From: Gammaproteobacteria bacterium
GTDB lineage: Bacteria > Pseudomonadota > Gammaproteobacteria > Eutrophobiales > Eutrophobiaceae
Length of the DNA stretch: 62,062 nt
Direction: 5' to 3'
NCBI GenBank assembly: GCA_026710545.1
Contig: JAPOQU010000077.1
Span: 1 to 62,062, forward strand
Shown here: positions 25,273 to 34,465 of the stretch, in pieces
Numbering within the stretch: the first letter of the stretch is position 1
Layout: each line of letters opens with the position of its first letter
Translations under genes and position numbers: made by a program
Notes under the pieces: generated by a model
The model's input: only the letters and a program-made list of their open reading frames with translations
What the model was told of the DNA's origin: nothing
Database searches by the model: none

Positions 25273-25647
25273 ATGAAAATTGAAGCGGATATCAATCAAG
25301 GCCAGTTCAAGATCGATGCCTACGCGGCCGGCTCCGTAACCGTTGCCGGCATACACTATTCGACAAACATCATCATCACGCCGGAGGCGGTCATCGAAGG
25401 CCGGTTGCCGGACAACACACACTCCCTGGCGGAGCCGCATGTCACGACCATACTCGAATTCAATCCGGAAATCGTGATATTCGGCAGCGGCAGAACGCTC
25501 ACTTTCCCGCCTGATGAAATCTGCGAAATGCTCTATGTCCGTCAAATCGGTTTCGAAATCATGGATACCGGCGCTGCCTGCCGGGCCTTCAACTTCTTAT
25601 CAGGAGAAGGCCGTCTGGCCGTTGCCGCACTTTTTCAAATCAATTAG
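25273..25647 (+). CDS. Mth938-like domain protein (DUF498)
   Basis: A 124-residue soluble protein with the family features Y-A-A-G-S-V-T-V near residue 17, a central F-N-P-E-I-V-I-F-G-S-G near residue 67, and a C-terminal T-G-A-A-C-R-A-F-N-F-L near 101. The mitochondrial relative NDUFAF3 helps assemble complex I; the bacterial role is not established. Its stop codon TAG is provided by the AATTAGG repeat that begins at 25642. Confidence 0.9.
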   Translation: MKIEADINQGQFKIDAYAAGSVTVAGIHYSTNIIITPEAVIEGRLPDNTHSLAEPHVTTILEFNPEIVIFGSGRTLTFPPDEICEMLYVRQIGFEIMDTGAACRAFNFLSGEGRLAVAALFQIN

Positions 25648-25743
25648 GAATTACGAATTACGAATGAATGTGCCGCCTGCGGCGGCTGTGTAATCTGAAA
25701 ACTCCAATTCCTAATTCGTAATTCCTGATCCGTAATTCCTGAT
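25642..25743. repeat. AATTAGG palindromic repeat, copy 2, with GCCGCCTGCGGC core
   Basis: AATTAGG/AATTACG units on the left and AATTCCT/AATTCGT units on the right flank a core of about 40 bases beginning TGTGCCGCCTGCGGCGGCTG. The same core, inverted and diverged, is in the copy at 45691-45783. It fills the gap between the convergent Mth938-like gene and rpoS and supplies a stop codon to the former. Confidence 0.8.
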
Positions 25744-26691
25744 TCACTGCAGCGCATCCAGGGAAAACCCTTCCCGTTTCAGGATGCGCCGCAGGCGTTT
25801 CAGCGCTTCGAGCTGAATCTGCCTGACCCGCTCTCTGGTTACACCCAGTTGCGCGCCTACGTCTTCAAGGGTAGACGCTTCCTTGTCGTGCAGACCAAAG
25901 CGGAGTTCCACCACGGCGCGCTGCTTTTCCGTCAATTGTTCCAGCCACAAGTCGATGTGTTCCTTGACATCATCATTCTGGATTAAGACCGAAGGGTCGA
26001 TATTGTGTTCATCGGGTATGGTATCCAGCAGCGGCCGTTCCGCTTCCCTGCCAATCGGGGCATCCACCGACGTCACCCGTTCGTTCAGTCCGAACATGCG
26101 TTTAACACTTTCCAGCGGCCGGTCCAGCATTTCCGCCACGTCCTCGCTACTGGGTTCGCGATCAAGGGTCTGCGCCAGTTTTCTGGCTGCGCGTATGTAA
26201 ACATTTATCTCCTTGATTACGTGTATCGGCAACCTGACCGTCCTGGCCTGGTTCATCAATGCCCGTTCGATGGTTTGCCTTATCCACCAGGTGGCATAGG
26301 TCGAAAAACGGAACCCTTTATCCGGATCAAACTTTTCCACGGCCCGGATCAACCCGAGGTTGCCCTCTTCAATCAGGTCCAGCAATGCCAGGCCTTGATT
26401 CATGTAACGTCGTGCAATTTTCACTACCAGGCGCAGGTTGCTCTCGATCATGCGTTTACGCGCATCCTCATTGCCGCAACGCACCTGGCGGGCAAACTTT
26501 ACTTCTTCCTCGGCAGTCAACAACGGAGTAAAACCGATCTCGCTCAAATACAGGCGCGTCGCGTCAAGGTCCGTGTCGTTAATGGCGGCCTGCCGGGAGT
26601 TTTTTACGGGCTTCCTGTTGCTTCCGGAAGCAGCGGGATCCGAACCGGAATCCTCCAGGTTCAGGGCTCCTGTTTCTTTGTCTTCAGGCAT
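25744..26691 (-). CDS. rpoS: RNA polymerase sigma factor RpoS
   Basis: The stationary-phase and general-stress sigma factor. The 315 residues contain region 1.2 ([11 protein letters not shown] near 42), region 2 ([19 protein letters not shown] near 103; T-Y-A-T-W-W-I-R-Q near 131), region 3, and region 4 ([12 protein letters not shown] near 283). It lies 37 bases after nlpD. In E. coli a major rpoS promoter lies within nlpD, and the same could hold here. Confidence 0.97.
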   Translation of the reverse strand: MPEDKETGALNLEDSGSDPAASGSNRKPVKNSRQAAINDTDLDATRLYLSEIGFTPLLTAEEEVKFARQVRCGNEDARKRMIESNLRLVVKIARRYMNQGLALLDLIEEGNLGLIRAVEKFDPDKGFRFSTYATWWIRQTIERALMNQARTVRLPIHVIKEINVYIRAARKLAQTLDREPSSEDVAEMLDRPLESVKRMFGLNERVTSVDAPIGREAERPLLDTIPDEHNIDPSVLIQNDDVKEHIDLWLEQLTEKQRAVVELRFGLHDKEASTLEDVGAQLGVTRERVRQIQLEALKRLRRILKREGFSLDALQ

Positions 26692-26728
26692 AAGTACTCG
26701 ATGTTTACCCAGCTATATCACCAGACCT

Positions 26729-27514
26729 TCAGCCGCGCGGGAGTTGCCTCCGCGGGTCTATGGGCTTGCCGTTTTTCCGGATTTCAAAATGCAGCACTGG
26801 AGCGCCTTTACCGTCCAGGCCCATGGTTGATATCTGTTGCCCGGCTGTTACCATTTCACCTTCCTTCACTATCAATTCGCGATTATATGCATAGGCGCTC
26901 AGGTAGGTATCATTATGCTTGATTATAATCAGCTTACCATAACCGCGTAATCCACTACCGCTGTAGACCACTTCACCGGTCGCGGCAGCGACGATTTTCT
27001 GGCCTGTCCTGCCGGAGATGCTGATACCTTTTTGCGTGGTCGGTGATGACGGGTTAAGCAACTTGCCGCGCGCCGGCCACTGCCAGCGGATACCCGTGGC
27101 TGCCGTTGTTGCGGCAGCCTTGCGTTTTACTGTTTCCTGCTGCTTCGCCGGCGGCTTTTCACGCGGCCGTTTTTGCTTTTGCGTCACCGGAGGCGGTTGT
27201 GTAACGCGCCGTTTTTCAGCCTGTTTCAGGTTAATGACCTGACCCGGGTAAATTACAAATGGCGGCTTGATCCGGTTCCAGGCAGCGAGGGCCTTGTAGT
27301 CGTAGCCGTAACGCCAGGCGATTGAAAACAGGGTGTCGCCCTTGCTGACGATATGTGAATTGCGGGTCCTGGCAGTTCTTGCGGAAGCGGAAGACACGGC
27401 AACGGCAGCCTGCTCTTTCTCCTTGCGGGCGCTTACCGGGGCGTTGGCCGTTGAACAGGCGCTGATACAGCCTGACAGTAACAGCAACCAGCATATGCCG
27501 GGAATTCTCCTCAT
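26729..27514 (-). CDS. nlpD: NlpD-type LysM/M23 lipoprotein
   Basis: A lipoprotein with lipobox L-S-G-C16, a LysM peptidoglycan-binding domain (V-S-K-G-D-T-L-F-S-I-A-W-R-Y-G near residue 56), a basic Gln/Pro/Lys linker, and an M23 (LytM) domain (about 150-255). The first zinc-binding His-x(3)-Asp site is absent (K-G-I-S-I-S-G) and the second keeps only L-H-F-E-I-R, so like E. coli NlpD it should be an amidase activator rather than a peptidase. It lies between pcm and rpoS, 3 bases from pcm. Confidence 0.93.
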   Translation of the reverse strand: MRRIPGICWLLLLSGCISACSTANAPVSARKEKEQAAVAVSSASARTARTRNSHIVSKGDTLFSIAWRYGYDYKALAAWNRIKPPFVIYPGQVINLKQAEKRRVTQPPPVTQKQKRPREKPPAKQQETVKRKAAATTAATGIRWQWPARGKLLNPSSPTTQKGISISGRTGQKIVAAATGEVVYSGSGLRGYGKLIIIKHNDTYLSAYAYNRELIVKEGEMVTAGQQISTMGLDGKGAPVLHFEIRKNGKPIDPRRQLPRG

Positions 27515-27517
27515 CAG

Positions 27518-28180
27518 TTACCCCATTCCCGTACGCAGGGGAACGAAACTGACACCATCCAGGTGTTTTTCAACATAGCCATCATCGGTTCGGGTGATGG
27601 ACAGCAGTTTCTGTTGCCCGCTGTGACCGATGGGAATGATCAGGCGCCCCCCGACAGCAAGTTGGCTGAGCAGCGTCTCCGGAACTTTAGCGGGCGCGGC
27701 CGTTACCAGGATCCCCTGGTACGGCGCATTTTCCGGCCAGCCCTGGCCCCCGTCCCCGTAGATGGATTTAATATTGCGGTAGTTCAGGGACTGAAACCGT
27801 TCCCTGGCATTAGCCAGCAATGCCTTGATACGTTCAATACTGTAAACCTGGCGGGCGAACTGCGCCAGGATTGCCGTCTGGTAACCACAGCCTGTGCCTA
27901 TCTCCAGCACCCTGTCCGGCTCCCCGGTTTCCAGTAAGGCTTCAGTCATGCGCGCGACGATATAGGGTTGCGAAATGGTCTGGTTATGCCCGATTGGCAA
28001 AGCCGTATTGTCGTACGCGCGGCTGGCCAGGGCCTCGTCAACAAAAATGTGTCGCGGGGTGCTTCGAATGGACGCCAGGACGCTTTCTGATCGTATTCCC
28101 ATCTCCCGCAACTGGATTACCAGCCTGTCCCGGGATCGCTGGGACGTCATTCCGATACCTTGAAAATGCTTAGCCCGCAT
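27518..28180 (-). CDS. pcm: Protein-L-isoaspartate O-methyltransferase (cytosolic)
   Basis: Pcm methylates isoaspartyl residues in aged proteins, starting their repair. The 220-residue protein has the SAM site V-L-E-I-G-T-G-C-G-Y-Q-T-A near residue 90 and L-P-I-G-H-N-Q-T-I-S-Q-P-Y near 62. No signal peptide is seen, in contrast to the paralogue at 38546-39328. It sits between surE and nlpD, the classical stress cluster. A start at the internal Met11 is also possible. Confidence 0.95.
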   Translation of the reverse strand: MRAKHFQGIGMTSQRSRDRLVIQLREMGIRSESVLASIRSTPRHIFVDEALASRAYDNTALPIGHNQTISQPYIVARMTEALLETGEPDRVLEIGTGCGYQTAILAQFARQVYSIERIKALLANARERFQSLNYRNIKSIYGDGGQGWPENAPYQGILVTAAPAKVPETLLSQLAVGGRLIIPIGHSGQQKLLSITRTDDGYVEKHLDGVSFVPLRTGMG

Positions 28181-28267
28181 TTCTCACCAGGTCGCTGTCT
28201 GCCACCGGATGTTTGTTTGCCGTCAATGAGTTAATATACATTTTAGCCCGCATAGATTATATCAAGT

Positions 28268-29035
28268 TTACATCTGATTCAGTTCAAGGTCAGCCAGCCA
28301 GTCACCGATACGCGTCAGGGCAGCATAGCGGGTCAGGTCAACCTGTAACGGCGTAATGGAGACCTTGTTGACGGAGACGGCATGAAAATCGGTGCCGGGT
28401 CCCGCATCTGCACCCGCGCCGGCCGGCCCGACCCAGTAGACGGTCCGGTCTTTAGGATCTTTCATCCGTATCGCAGGTTCGGATTTGTGCCTCTGGCCCA
28501 GCCGCGTTACTTCAAAACCGTGAAGCTGCTCATACGGCACATCGGGGATGTTGATATTCAGCAGCATATCGTTATCGATGGGGTCGGACAGTAACTTGCC
28601 GACAATATTCCTGACCACCATCCCCGCTGTTTCATAATGTGTCGGATTCTCGCCTGCCAGGGACAAGGCAATGGCGGGCCGCCCCAGAAAGCGCCCTTCC
28701 ATCGCCGCGGCAACGGTTCCCGAATATATTACGTCGTCGCCGAGGTTGGCGCCATGGTTGATTCCGCTGATCACCATATCCGGTATATCATCCAGCATTC
28801 CTGTTATAGCCAGGTGTACGCAGTCCGTGGGCGTACCGTTGACGTAGAAAAACCGATCCGAGACCTGCCTGGTATAGAGCGGAGAGTCAAGAGTCAGTGA
28901 ATTACTCGCGCCGCTCCGGTTCCGGTCCGGCGCGACCACGGTAATCTCGCCGAAGTCCGCCACCGTCTGCACCAGCATCTCCAGGCCCACAGCCTGGTAG
29001 CCGTCATCATTACTCAAAAGAAAATGCATCGGCAC
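28268..29035 (-). CDS. surE: 5'/3'-nucleotidase SurE
   Basis: SurE is a metal-dependent nucleoside monophosphatase linked to stationary-phase survival. The 255 residues include the N-terminal metal site L-L-S-N-D-D-G-Y and [19 protein letters not shown] near residue 90. The start may be Met1 or Met3. It is 11 bases after argF and 87 bases before pcm. Confidence 0.96.
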   Translation of the reverse strand: MPMHFLLSNDDGYQAVGLEMLVQTVADFGEITVVAPDRNRSGASNSLTLDSPLYTRQVSDRFFYVNGTPTDCVHLAITGMLDDIPDMVISGINHGANLGDDVIYSGTVAAAMEGRFLGRPAIALSLAGENPTHYETAGMVVRNIVGKLLSDPIDNDMLLNINIPDVPYEQLHGFEVTRLGQRHKSEPAIRMKDPKDRTVYWVGPAGAGADAGPGTDFHAVSVNKVSITPLQVDLTRYAALTRIGDWLADLELNQM

Positions 29036-29046
29036 CCGGCGCGCTG

Positions 29047-29943
29047 TTACAGCAGGAATTCCAACAGCGCTTTCTGGGCGTGCAGGCGATTACCTGCTTC
29101 TTCCCAGACCACACTCCTGCTGCCGTCAATCACTCCTGCACTCACTTCTGCGCCGCGATACGCCGGCAGGCAGTGCATGAAAATCACATCCGCGGCCGCC
29201 TGCGCCAAAATCTCTTCATTCACCTGGAACGGTTCAAGTAATTCCTGCCTTTCCTGCCTCTCGGCTTCCTGGCCCATGCTCATCCAGGTATCGGTAACAA
29301 CCAGGTCGGCGTTAGCGGCTGCCTGTTGCGGGTCCCGGGTCAGGGTAATGTTGCCTCCGGATCCGGCGAGCATCTCCCCGTCAGGTTCATATTCCTCGGG
29401 GCAGGCGATATGCAGGTGGAAATCCATCAACCTTGCGGCATTGATCCAGGAATTGCACACGTTGTTCCCGTCACCCAGCCAGGCGACTTTCCTGCCCTTG
29501 ACGGGTCCTTTCCGCTCATAAAAAGTCTGTAAATCCGCCAGCAACTGGCAGGGATGATAACTGTCCGACAGCCCGTTGATCACCGGCACTGATGAATTCT
29601 CTGCGAAACGGGTTATCCGGGCATGCTCAAATGTCCGTATCATGATGCCGTCAACCATCTCCGATAATACTTTGGCAGTATCCTCAACCGGTTCGCCGCG
29701 GCCCAGCTGGCTGTCCTGTGGGGACAGGAAGATCGCATGTCCTCCAAGATGCGCCATGGCAGTCTCGAATGACACCCGGGTGCGGGTAGAGGATTTTTCA
29801 AATATCATGGCCAGTACCCGGCCGTTGCAGGTCCGCTGGAGTTCCCGGCGTTTGAATGCCGCCTTCAGGTCGATAGCCCGGTATACCAGGCCCTCTATTT
29901 CAGCGGGGCTGAGATCGTTCAGGGTCAGAAAATGACGCGCCAT
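29047..29943 (-). CDS. argF: Ornithine carbamoyltransferase
   Basis: ArgF joins ornithine and carbamoyl phosphate to citrulline. I start at the ATG at 29943 (M-A-R-H-F-L-T-L), one base after the argD stop, giving 298 residues; the frame opens 25 codons earlier inside argD. Motifs: carbamoyl-phosphate loop S-T-R-T-R-V-S-F-E near residue 50, H-P-C-Q near 130, and H-C-L-P-A-Y-R-G near 260. The argD-argF pair is part of arginine synthesis. Confidence 0.96.
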   Translation of the reverse strand: MARHFLTLNDLSPAEIEGLVYRAIDLKAAFKRRELQRTCNGRVLAMIFEKSSTRTRVSFETAMAHLGGHAIFLSPQDSQLGRGEPVEDTAKVLSEMVDGIMIRTFEHARITRFAENSSVPVINGLSDSYHPCQLLADLQTFYERKGPVKGRKVAWLGDGNNVCNSWINAARLMDFHLHIACPEEYEPDGEMLAGSGGNITLTRDPQQAAANADLVVTDTWMSMGQEAERQERQELLEPFQVNEEILAQAAADVIFMHCLPAYRGAEVSAGVIDGSRSVVWEEAGNRLHAQKALLEFLL

Positions 29944-29944
29944 G

Positions 29945-31138
29945 TCAGCCTGCAAATTTTTTGACCAGGAGGCAGACCGTATCGACGATGTGGTGCAGTT
30001 CCTCTTCAGAAATGACAAGAGGGGGCAGCAGGCGCACGACCTTGCCCGCAGTTACGTTGATCAGCAAACGCTGCTCGAGGGCCTGGTCGACCAGGCCGGC
30101 ACAATCCCGGGAAAGTTCTATCCCGATCATCAATCCCTTGCCGCGTATCTCAACCACTTCATCCAGGTCTCCCAGCTCAGCGCGGAACCTGTCCAGCATG
30201 ATCCTGCCGAATTCGGCCGCCCGTTCGGCCAGGTTCCCGGCGCTCATGATTTCGGTGACGGCAAGCGCCGCCGCCGAAGCCAGCGGATTGCCGCCGAAAG
30301 TCGAGCCGTGACTCCCCGGTTGCAGCATCCCAGCGGCTGTTCCCGAGGCCAGGCAGGCGCCGACAGGCAGGCCGTTGCCGAGGGATTTCGCAAGGGTTAC
30401 GACATCCGGCCGGATGCCTTCATGCTGGTAGGCGAACCAGGCGCCGGTGCGGCATAACCCGGTCTGGACCTCGTCCAGGATCAACAGCCAGCCATTCCGG
30501 TCGCAGATCCTGCGCAGGGCCTGGAGATAACCGGGATCGGGTATGACAACACCGCCTTCTCCCTGCACGGCTTCGAGCATGACGGCGACGACCTGGCCGC
30601 GCCCGGCCTCGACCTGTTCCAGGGCAGACACGTCGTTATAGGGGATATATTGAAACCCGGGCAACAGGGGAGAAAATCCGGCGCGCACTTCCGGCTTTCC
30701 GGTTGCGCTCAACGTTGCCATGGTGCGGCCGTGGAAACTGCCTTCCATGACGACAATCAGCGGGTCGGAAAGCTGTTTGTGCGCGGCGAACTTGCGGCAT
30801 ATCTTTATCGCAGCCTCATTTGCCTCTGCCCCTGAGTTACAGAAAAAGACCCGGTCCATCCCGGCTAACCCGGCCAGGCTCCGGGCCAGTTTCTCCTGCA
30901 GGGGGATACGGTAGAGATTGGAAGTATGGACCAGCCGGCGCGCCTGCTGCGCAACCACGTCGGCAATCCCCGGATGGGCATGGCCCAGGCCGCAGACTGC
31001 GATGCCGCTGAGCGCGTCGAGGTAGCGGGTCCCCTGTCCGTCAATCAGCCACGCGCCCTGACCTGTTTCAAAAGCCACGTCCAGGCGCTTGTAGGTTGTC
31101 ATTATCGCTTCCGGCATTACAGCCTGATTATCTGACAT
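29945..31138 (-). CDS. argD: Acetylornithine aminotransferase
   Basis: A class III PLP aminotransferase of 397 residues converting N-acetylglutamate semialdehyde to N-acetylornithine. Motifs: F-C-N-S-G-A-E-A-N-E-A-A near residue 97, L-I-L-D-E-V-Q-T-G near 219, and the PLP Lys in T-L-A-K-S-L-G-N-G-L-P-V near 250. It precedes argF in a tight operon. Some family members also act in lysine synthesis. Confidence 0.95.
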   Translation of the reverse strand: MSDNQAVMPEAIMTTYKRLDVAFETGQGAWLIDGQGTRYLDALSGIAVCGLGHAHPGIADVVAQQARRLVHTSNLYRIPLQEKLARSLAGLAGMDRVFFCNSGAEANEAAIKICRKFAAHKQLSDPLIVVMEGSFHGRTMATLSATGKPEVRAGFSPLLPGFQYIPYNDVSALEQVEAGRGQVVAVMLEAVQGEGGVVIPDPGYLQALRRICDRNGWLLILDEVQTGLCRTGAWFAYQHEGIRPDVVTLAKSLGNGLPVGACLASGTAAGMLQPGSHGSTFGGNPLASAAALAVTEIMSAGNLAERAAEFGRIMLDRFRAELGDLDEVVEIRGKGLMIGIELSRDCAGLVDQALEQRLLINVTAGKVVRLLPPLVISEEELHHIVDTVCLLVKKFAG

Positions 31139-31154
31139 AAAAGTTCCAGTAAAA

Positions 31155-31195
31155 AAGGGGACGGGGTGATATGGTTAATCGCCACGTCCCCTTTG
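31155..31195. repeat. REP-like GGGGACG hairpin upstream of argD
   Basis: Arms AAAGGGGACG (31155-31164) and CGTCCCCTTT (31186-31195) with partial extra pairing inside. Related to the palindromes at 2071 and 61248. It lies between the PuuD-like gene and argD, both on the minus strand, and may terminate or attenuate transcription. Confidence 0.7.
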
Positions 31196-31253
31196 CCGAA
31201 GAACTGGTCGTTCCGACCGGCGGTCCCTGTATTGCGCTGACTATACCCCGTAG

Positions 31254-31859
31254 TTAAAAAGGCAGCCCATGCCCATACCCGACCATGCACATCAGCATGG
31301 GTATGGACAGGAAGGTATTCGTGCGCGACGCCATGGCGGCAACCACCCTGGCTTTGGCCTTTTCTTCGTCCGAGGCCTCAACGATTCCCAGAATTTTCTT
31401 CTGGTTCGGCCAGATCAGCACCCACACGTTGAACAACATGATGGTGCCCAGCCAGGCGCCCGTACCGATAACGACTGCGCCGCTGCCCAGGGCAAAGGCA
31501 TTCATAAGACCGATTCCCATCACTTCCAGTGCGGCCGCGCCGGTCAACCAGGTCAGTAACGCCGCCCAGCGGAACCACAACAACGCCAGGGGTGCGACAT
31601 ACTTGCCGATAGCGGCCGGCCCGGGACCATCGCTGTCCGCCGCCGCGGCTGCCAGCGCCGGGGTCTGGACAAAGTTGAAATAATACAGCAGTCCTACCCA
31701 GATCACCCCGAAGAAAACATGCAACCAGACTACCAGTGACCAGGCGTTTAAACCGCCCATGGCGGAATCGGTCACACCCTGGTTAATCAGTACGGCTATC
31801 ACCACAGCGGTGACAAACCCCAAAATCAATGTGCCTTTTATCGTTTTAAGCGGATTCAT
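31254..31859 (-). CDS. Urate oxidase N-terminal (PuuD-like) membrane protein without cytochrome c domain
   Basis: An integral membrane protein of 201 residues with about five helices. Segments W-L-H-V-F-F-G-V-I-W-V-G-L-L-Y-Y-F-N near residue 45 and M-L-F-N-V-W-V-L-I-W-P-N-Q-K near 140 resemble the membrane domain of PuuD, a urate hydroxylase that normally carries a C-terminal cytochrome c. Here the protein ends after the membrane domain with no CXXCH, and no purine-degradation gene is nearby. Use in urate oxidation is therefore doubtful; the conserved helical fold may serve another role. Confidence 0.75.
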   Translation of the reverse strand: MNPLKTIKGTLILGFVTAVVIAVLINQGVTDSAMGGLNAWSLVVWLHVFFGVIWVGLLYYFNFVQTPALAAAAADSDGPGPAAIGKYVAPLALLWFRWAALLTWLTGAAALEVMGIGLMNAFALGSGAVVIGTGAWLGTIMLFNVWVLIWPNQKKILGIVEASDEEKAKARVVAAMASRTNTFLSIPMLMCMVGYGHGLPF

Positions 31860-32058
31860 TGTTACCCCTCCAGCATAAGGTTTCTATAATAATACGGTGC
31901 CAGCTGATTATACTACTGCATGATTGCCGGACAAGTATTATTAGTTTCTGGTCATTATCAGGCGGAACCACTATAATAACGATTAAACCCCCTGCTGCCG
32001 GCAATTCATTACCGGCAGCCGGCTACCGGCAACCAAAAACGGAAACTGAAAACTTACA

Positions 32059-32394
32059 ATGAGCGACATAATTGAGCAGTTAAAAACTACCATTTCGGAA
32101 AATCCGGTCATCCTGTTCATGAAAGGGTCCCCTGACTTTCCCCAGTGCGGCTTCTCCATGCGCACCGCGCAGGCGCTGAAGGCATGCGAGGTCGACTTCG
32201 TGTACGTCGATGTCCTGGCATCGCCCGAAGTACGCAGCAACCTGCCCGGCGTCTCCAACTGGCCGACATTCCCCCAGGTGTTCGTCAACGGCGAATTGAT
32301 CGGCGGATGCGACATTGTCCTGGAAATGCACCAGACCGGAGAGCTCAAGACCGTTCTGGAACAGGCCGGAACAAACACGGACAAGACCAACTAG
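32059..32394 (+). CDS. grxD: Monothiol glutaredoxin
   Basis: The 111-residue protein carries the monothiol motif C30-G-F-S in F-P-Q-C-G-F-S-M, preceded by F-M-K-G-S-P, and the cis-Pro region N-W-P-T-F-P-Q-V-F-V-N-G near residue 70. Such proteins bind a [2Fe-2S] cluster with glutathione and pass it on. The stop TAG overlaps the dnaQ stop on the other strand through the palindrome CTAG at 32391-32394. Confidence 0.95.
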   Translation: MSDIIEQLKTTISENPVILFMKGSPDFPQCGFSMRTAQALKACEVDFVYVDVLASPEVRSNLPGVSNWPTFPQVFVNGELIGGCDIVLEMHQTGELKTVLEQAGTNTDKTN

Positions 32395-33077
32395 CTGATT
32401 TCGACTTGTTCCTCGATTAGTCCGAGCATCCTTTGGTGTGCCGCCAGTTCGTCCTGGCTGGGTTCCACAATTTTCAGACTGGTTTGACGCGTGACGGCGC
32501 GAGGGCGCTGTGGACCTGAACGCGCGCCTTGCTCACCATCCTCGTCCAGCAGCAGGCTCGACTGGCCTCCGGTCATTGCCAGGTAGACGTCCAGCAGGAT
32601 CTGCGCGTCCAGCAGGGCGCCATGCAGGTTACGTTCGATATTCACCTGGTAGCGCGCGGACAACGCGTCCAGACTGTTTCTCTGGCCCGGGTGCAGTTCC
32701 CTGGCCATCTCGAGAGTATCCGTAATCCTGCAGTAATCTTCCAGCCTGCCCCATTCGTCTCCAAGGCGGGACAACTCGGCATCAATGAAGGCCGCGTCGA
32801 ACGGCGCATTGTGCATGATTACCTCACTGTCCCTGATAAAGTCGATAAACGGGTCGGCAATATCCGCAAAAACAGGTTCCCCCTGCAGTTGTTCTTGCGT
32901 AATACCGTGTATTTCTACCGCCGCATCTTCTATTTCCCGTTCGGGATTGATGTAGTAGTGCAGGACGCGGTCAGTCTTGCGCCGGTCCTTGAGTTCAACA
33001 CAGCCGATTTCAATAATCCGGTGCCCGCTGGCCGGTTTCAGCCCCGTCGTCTCGGTATCAAGAATGACCTGGCGCAC
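32391..33077 (-). CDS. dnaQ: DNA polymerase III epsilon subunit (proofreading exonuclease)
   Basis: A DEDDh 3'-5' exonuclease of 228 residues: ExoI D-T-E-T-T-G (7-12), ExoII H-N-A-P-F-D near residue 93, ExoIII H-G-A-L-L-D-A near 152, then a C-terminal tail that would bind the polymerase subunit. It lies 2 bases after rnhA; dnaQ and rnhA are also neighbours in E. coli, where they are divergent. Confidence 0.96.
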   Translation of the reverse strand: MRQVILDTETTGLKPASGHRIIEIGCVELKDRRKTDRVLHYYINPEREIEDAAVEIHGITQEQLQGEPVFADIADPFIDFIRDSEVIMHNAPFDAAFIDAELSRLGDEWGRLEDYCRITDTLEMARELHPGQRNSLDALSARYQVNIERNLHGALLDAQILLDVYLAMTGGQSSLLLDEDGEQGARSGPQRPRAVTRQTSLKIVEPSQDELAAHQRMLGLIEEQVEIS

Positions 33078-33079
33078 AT

Positions 33080-33541
33080 TTACCCCCCTTGTATTGGTCC
33101 ATTTTCGAGCATCGTGTCTATGGCCTGGTTTGCCAGGGCATCGACCCGTTCATTTTCCGCATGGCCGCTATGGCCTTTTACCCAGCGCCATTCAATCTCG
33201 TGGCGGACCGCCAGTTCATCCAGGCGTTGCCACAGGTCCTGGTTTTTTACAGGACGTTTGGATGCAGTGCGCCAACCCCGGCGTTTCCAGTCGCCGATCC
33301 ATTGCATAATGCCGTTTTTTACGTAATTCGAATCCGTAGTCAGGCTAATCCGGCAAGGTTCGGTCAATGCCTCGAGGGCCTTTATCGCCGCGGTCAGTTC
33401 CATACGATTATTGGTCGTTTGCGCTGCCGCGCCGGACAGTTCTTTCTCTCGGCCGCTATAGCGCAACAATGCGCCCCAACCCCCGGGACCGGGATTGCCG
33501 CGACAGGCGCCGTCGGTGAAGATCTCAATAGACTTGTTCAC
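33080..33541 (-). CDS. rnhA: Ribonuclease HI
   Basis: RNase HI cuts RNA in RNA-DNA hybrids. The 153 residues match E. coli in length: [17 protein letters not shown] near residue 8, M-E-L-T-A near 47, T-D-S-N-Y-V-K near 69, and [11 protein letters not shown] near 124. It overlaps the end of the upstream methyltransferase gene by 4 bases. Confidence 0.97.
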   Translation of the reverse strand: MNKSIEIFTDGACRGNPGPGGWGALLRYSGREKELSGAAAQTTNNRMELTAAIKALEALTEPCRISLTTDSNYVKNGIMQWIGDWKRRGWRTASKRPVKNQDLWQRLDELAVRHEIEWRWVKGHSGHAENERVDALANQAIDTMLENGPIQGG

Positions 33542-34332
33542 AGCTCACGTTCATGATGCAGTTTATCCGCTCCGGTCATGGTTGCCGGACCTGCCGAAGC
33601 GCCGGGCAGAAACGTTTTTTCGCGCCAGTTAATTTTTACCGGAGTTACGGGAATACGGCGTTTCCGGGCCAGTATGATATAAGCCGCGCCAAGATACGGC
33701 CAGCATAATTTTCCCAGTTTTTCCAGGAACAACCAGCGCTTCATGCGGCTCCTTTGCCCGAATGGGGGGCGGTATAAAAACCGATCCACTTCAAGCAACT
33801 CAAAATCGAGCATGGACAACCAGTGTTTAAGCCTGGCCGTGCCGTGAAAGCGGCCGTTCCACGGTGGCCGGTTACGCAACACCGGATGCAAGCGCCACAA
33901 CCCCCACAGGCTCCAGGGGTTGAAGCCGGCGATGACCAGGAGGCCGTCGTCGATCAGGACGCGGTCGATTTCCTTCAACGCGGTGTCGGGATCCCGGGCG
34001 AACTCAAGGACGTGGGGGATGACCACGACATCGATGCTGTGCGCGGCGAACGGCAGGGAAACGGCGTTGGCCAATACGCCGCAACCGCAATCCTGCAAGC
34101 CGTCTTCTTCGAGGTGTAACTCTATTTTATTCCTGATGCGGCAGGCTGAATCCAGCATCCCGCCATCAAAATGGCCGATCTGGGTTATGTGATAACCGAT
34201 CAGGTCGGATAATATCCCGGCGATTTTTTCCCGTTCATAGCTCACCAGAATGCCGCCTGTCACGCTTTTCAACCATGCGGAGAACCCGGCCCGGGCAGGA
34301 TTGGAGGATGCTGTGGTGGATTTGTTTTCCAT
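33538..34332 (-). CDS. SAM-dependent methyltransferase, YafS-like
   Basis: A class I methyltransferase-like protein of 264 residues from the ATG at 34332 (an upstream start adds 7 residues). The nucleotide-binding half is diverged, but [14 protein letters not shown] near residue 103 and [15 protein letters not shown] near 132 fit Methyltransf_11. E. coli yafS has the same neighbours (rnhA, dnaQ, mltD); gloB, which lies between yafS and mltD there, is missing here. The substrate is unknown. Confidence 0.8.
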   Translation of the reverse strand: MENKSTTASSNPARAGFSAWLKSVTGGILVSYEREKIAGILSDLIGYHITQIGHFDGGMLDSACRIRNKIELHLEEDGLQDCGCGVLANAVSLPFAAHSIDVVVIPHVLEFARDPDTALKEIDRVLIDDGLLVIAGFNPWSLWGLWRLHPVLRNRPPWNGRFHGTARLKHWLSMLDFELLEVDRFLYRPPFGQRSRMKRWLFLEKLGKLCWPYLGAAYIILARKRRIPVTPVKINWREKTFLPGASAGPATMTGADKLHHEREL

Positions 34333-34384
34333 CGTCTGGTACCGCTGTCTCACAGGTAAAATCTTACCCTACGATTTTTCATTT

Positions 34385-34459
34385 TTCCGAAAAAAATACT
34401 GTTCCGAAAAAAATAGTTCCGAAAAAATACTTGACATGGAGTCCGGGCGCACATAGCAT
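34385..34459 (+). promoter_or_regulatory. Strong sigma-70 promoter with A-tract repeats, mltD
   Basis: TTGACA (34431-34436), a 17-base spacer and TAGCAT (34454-34459). Just upstream are three tandem copies of TTCCGAAAAAA(A)TA (from 34385, 34402 and 34417), resembling an UP element. Expected transcription start is about 34462-34466, at or within 4 bases of the mltD ATG. Confidence 0.7.
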
Positions 34460-34465
34460 TCACCG

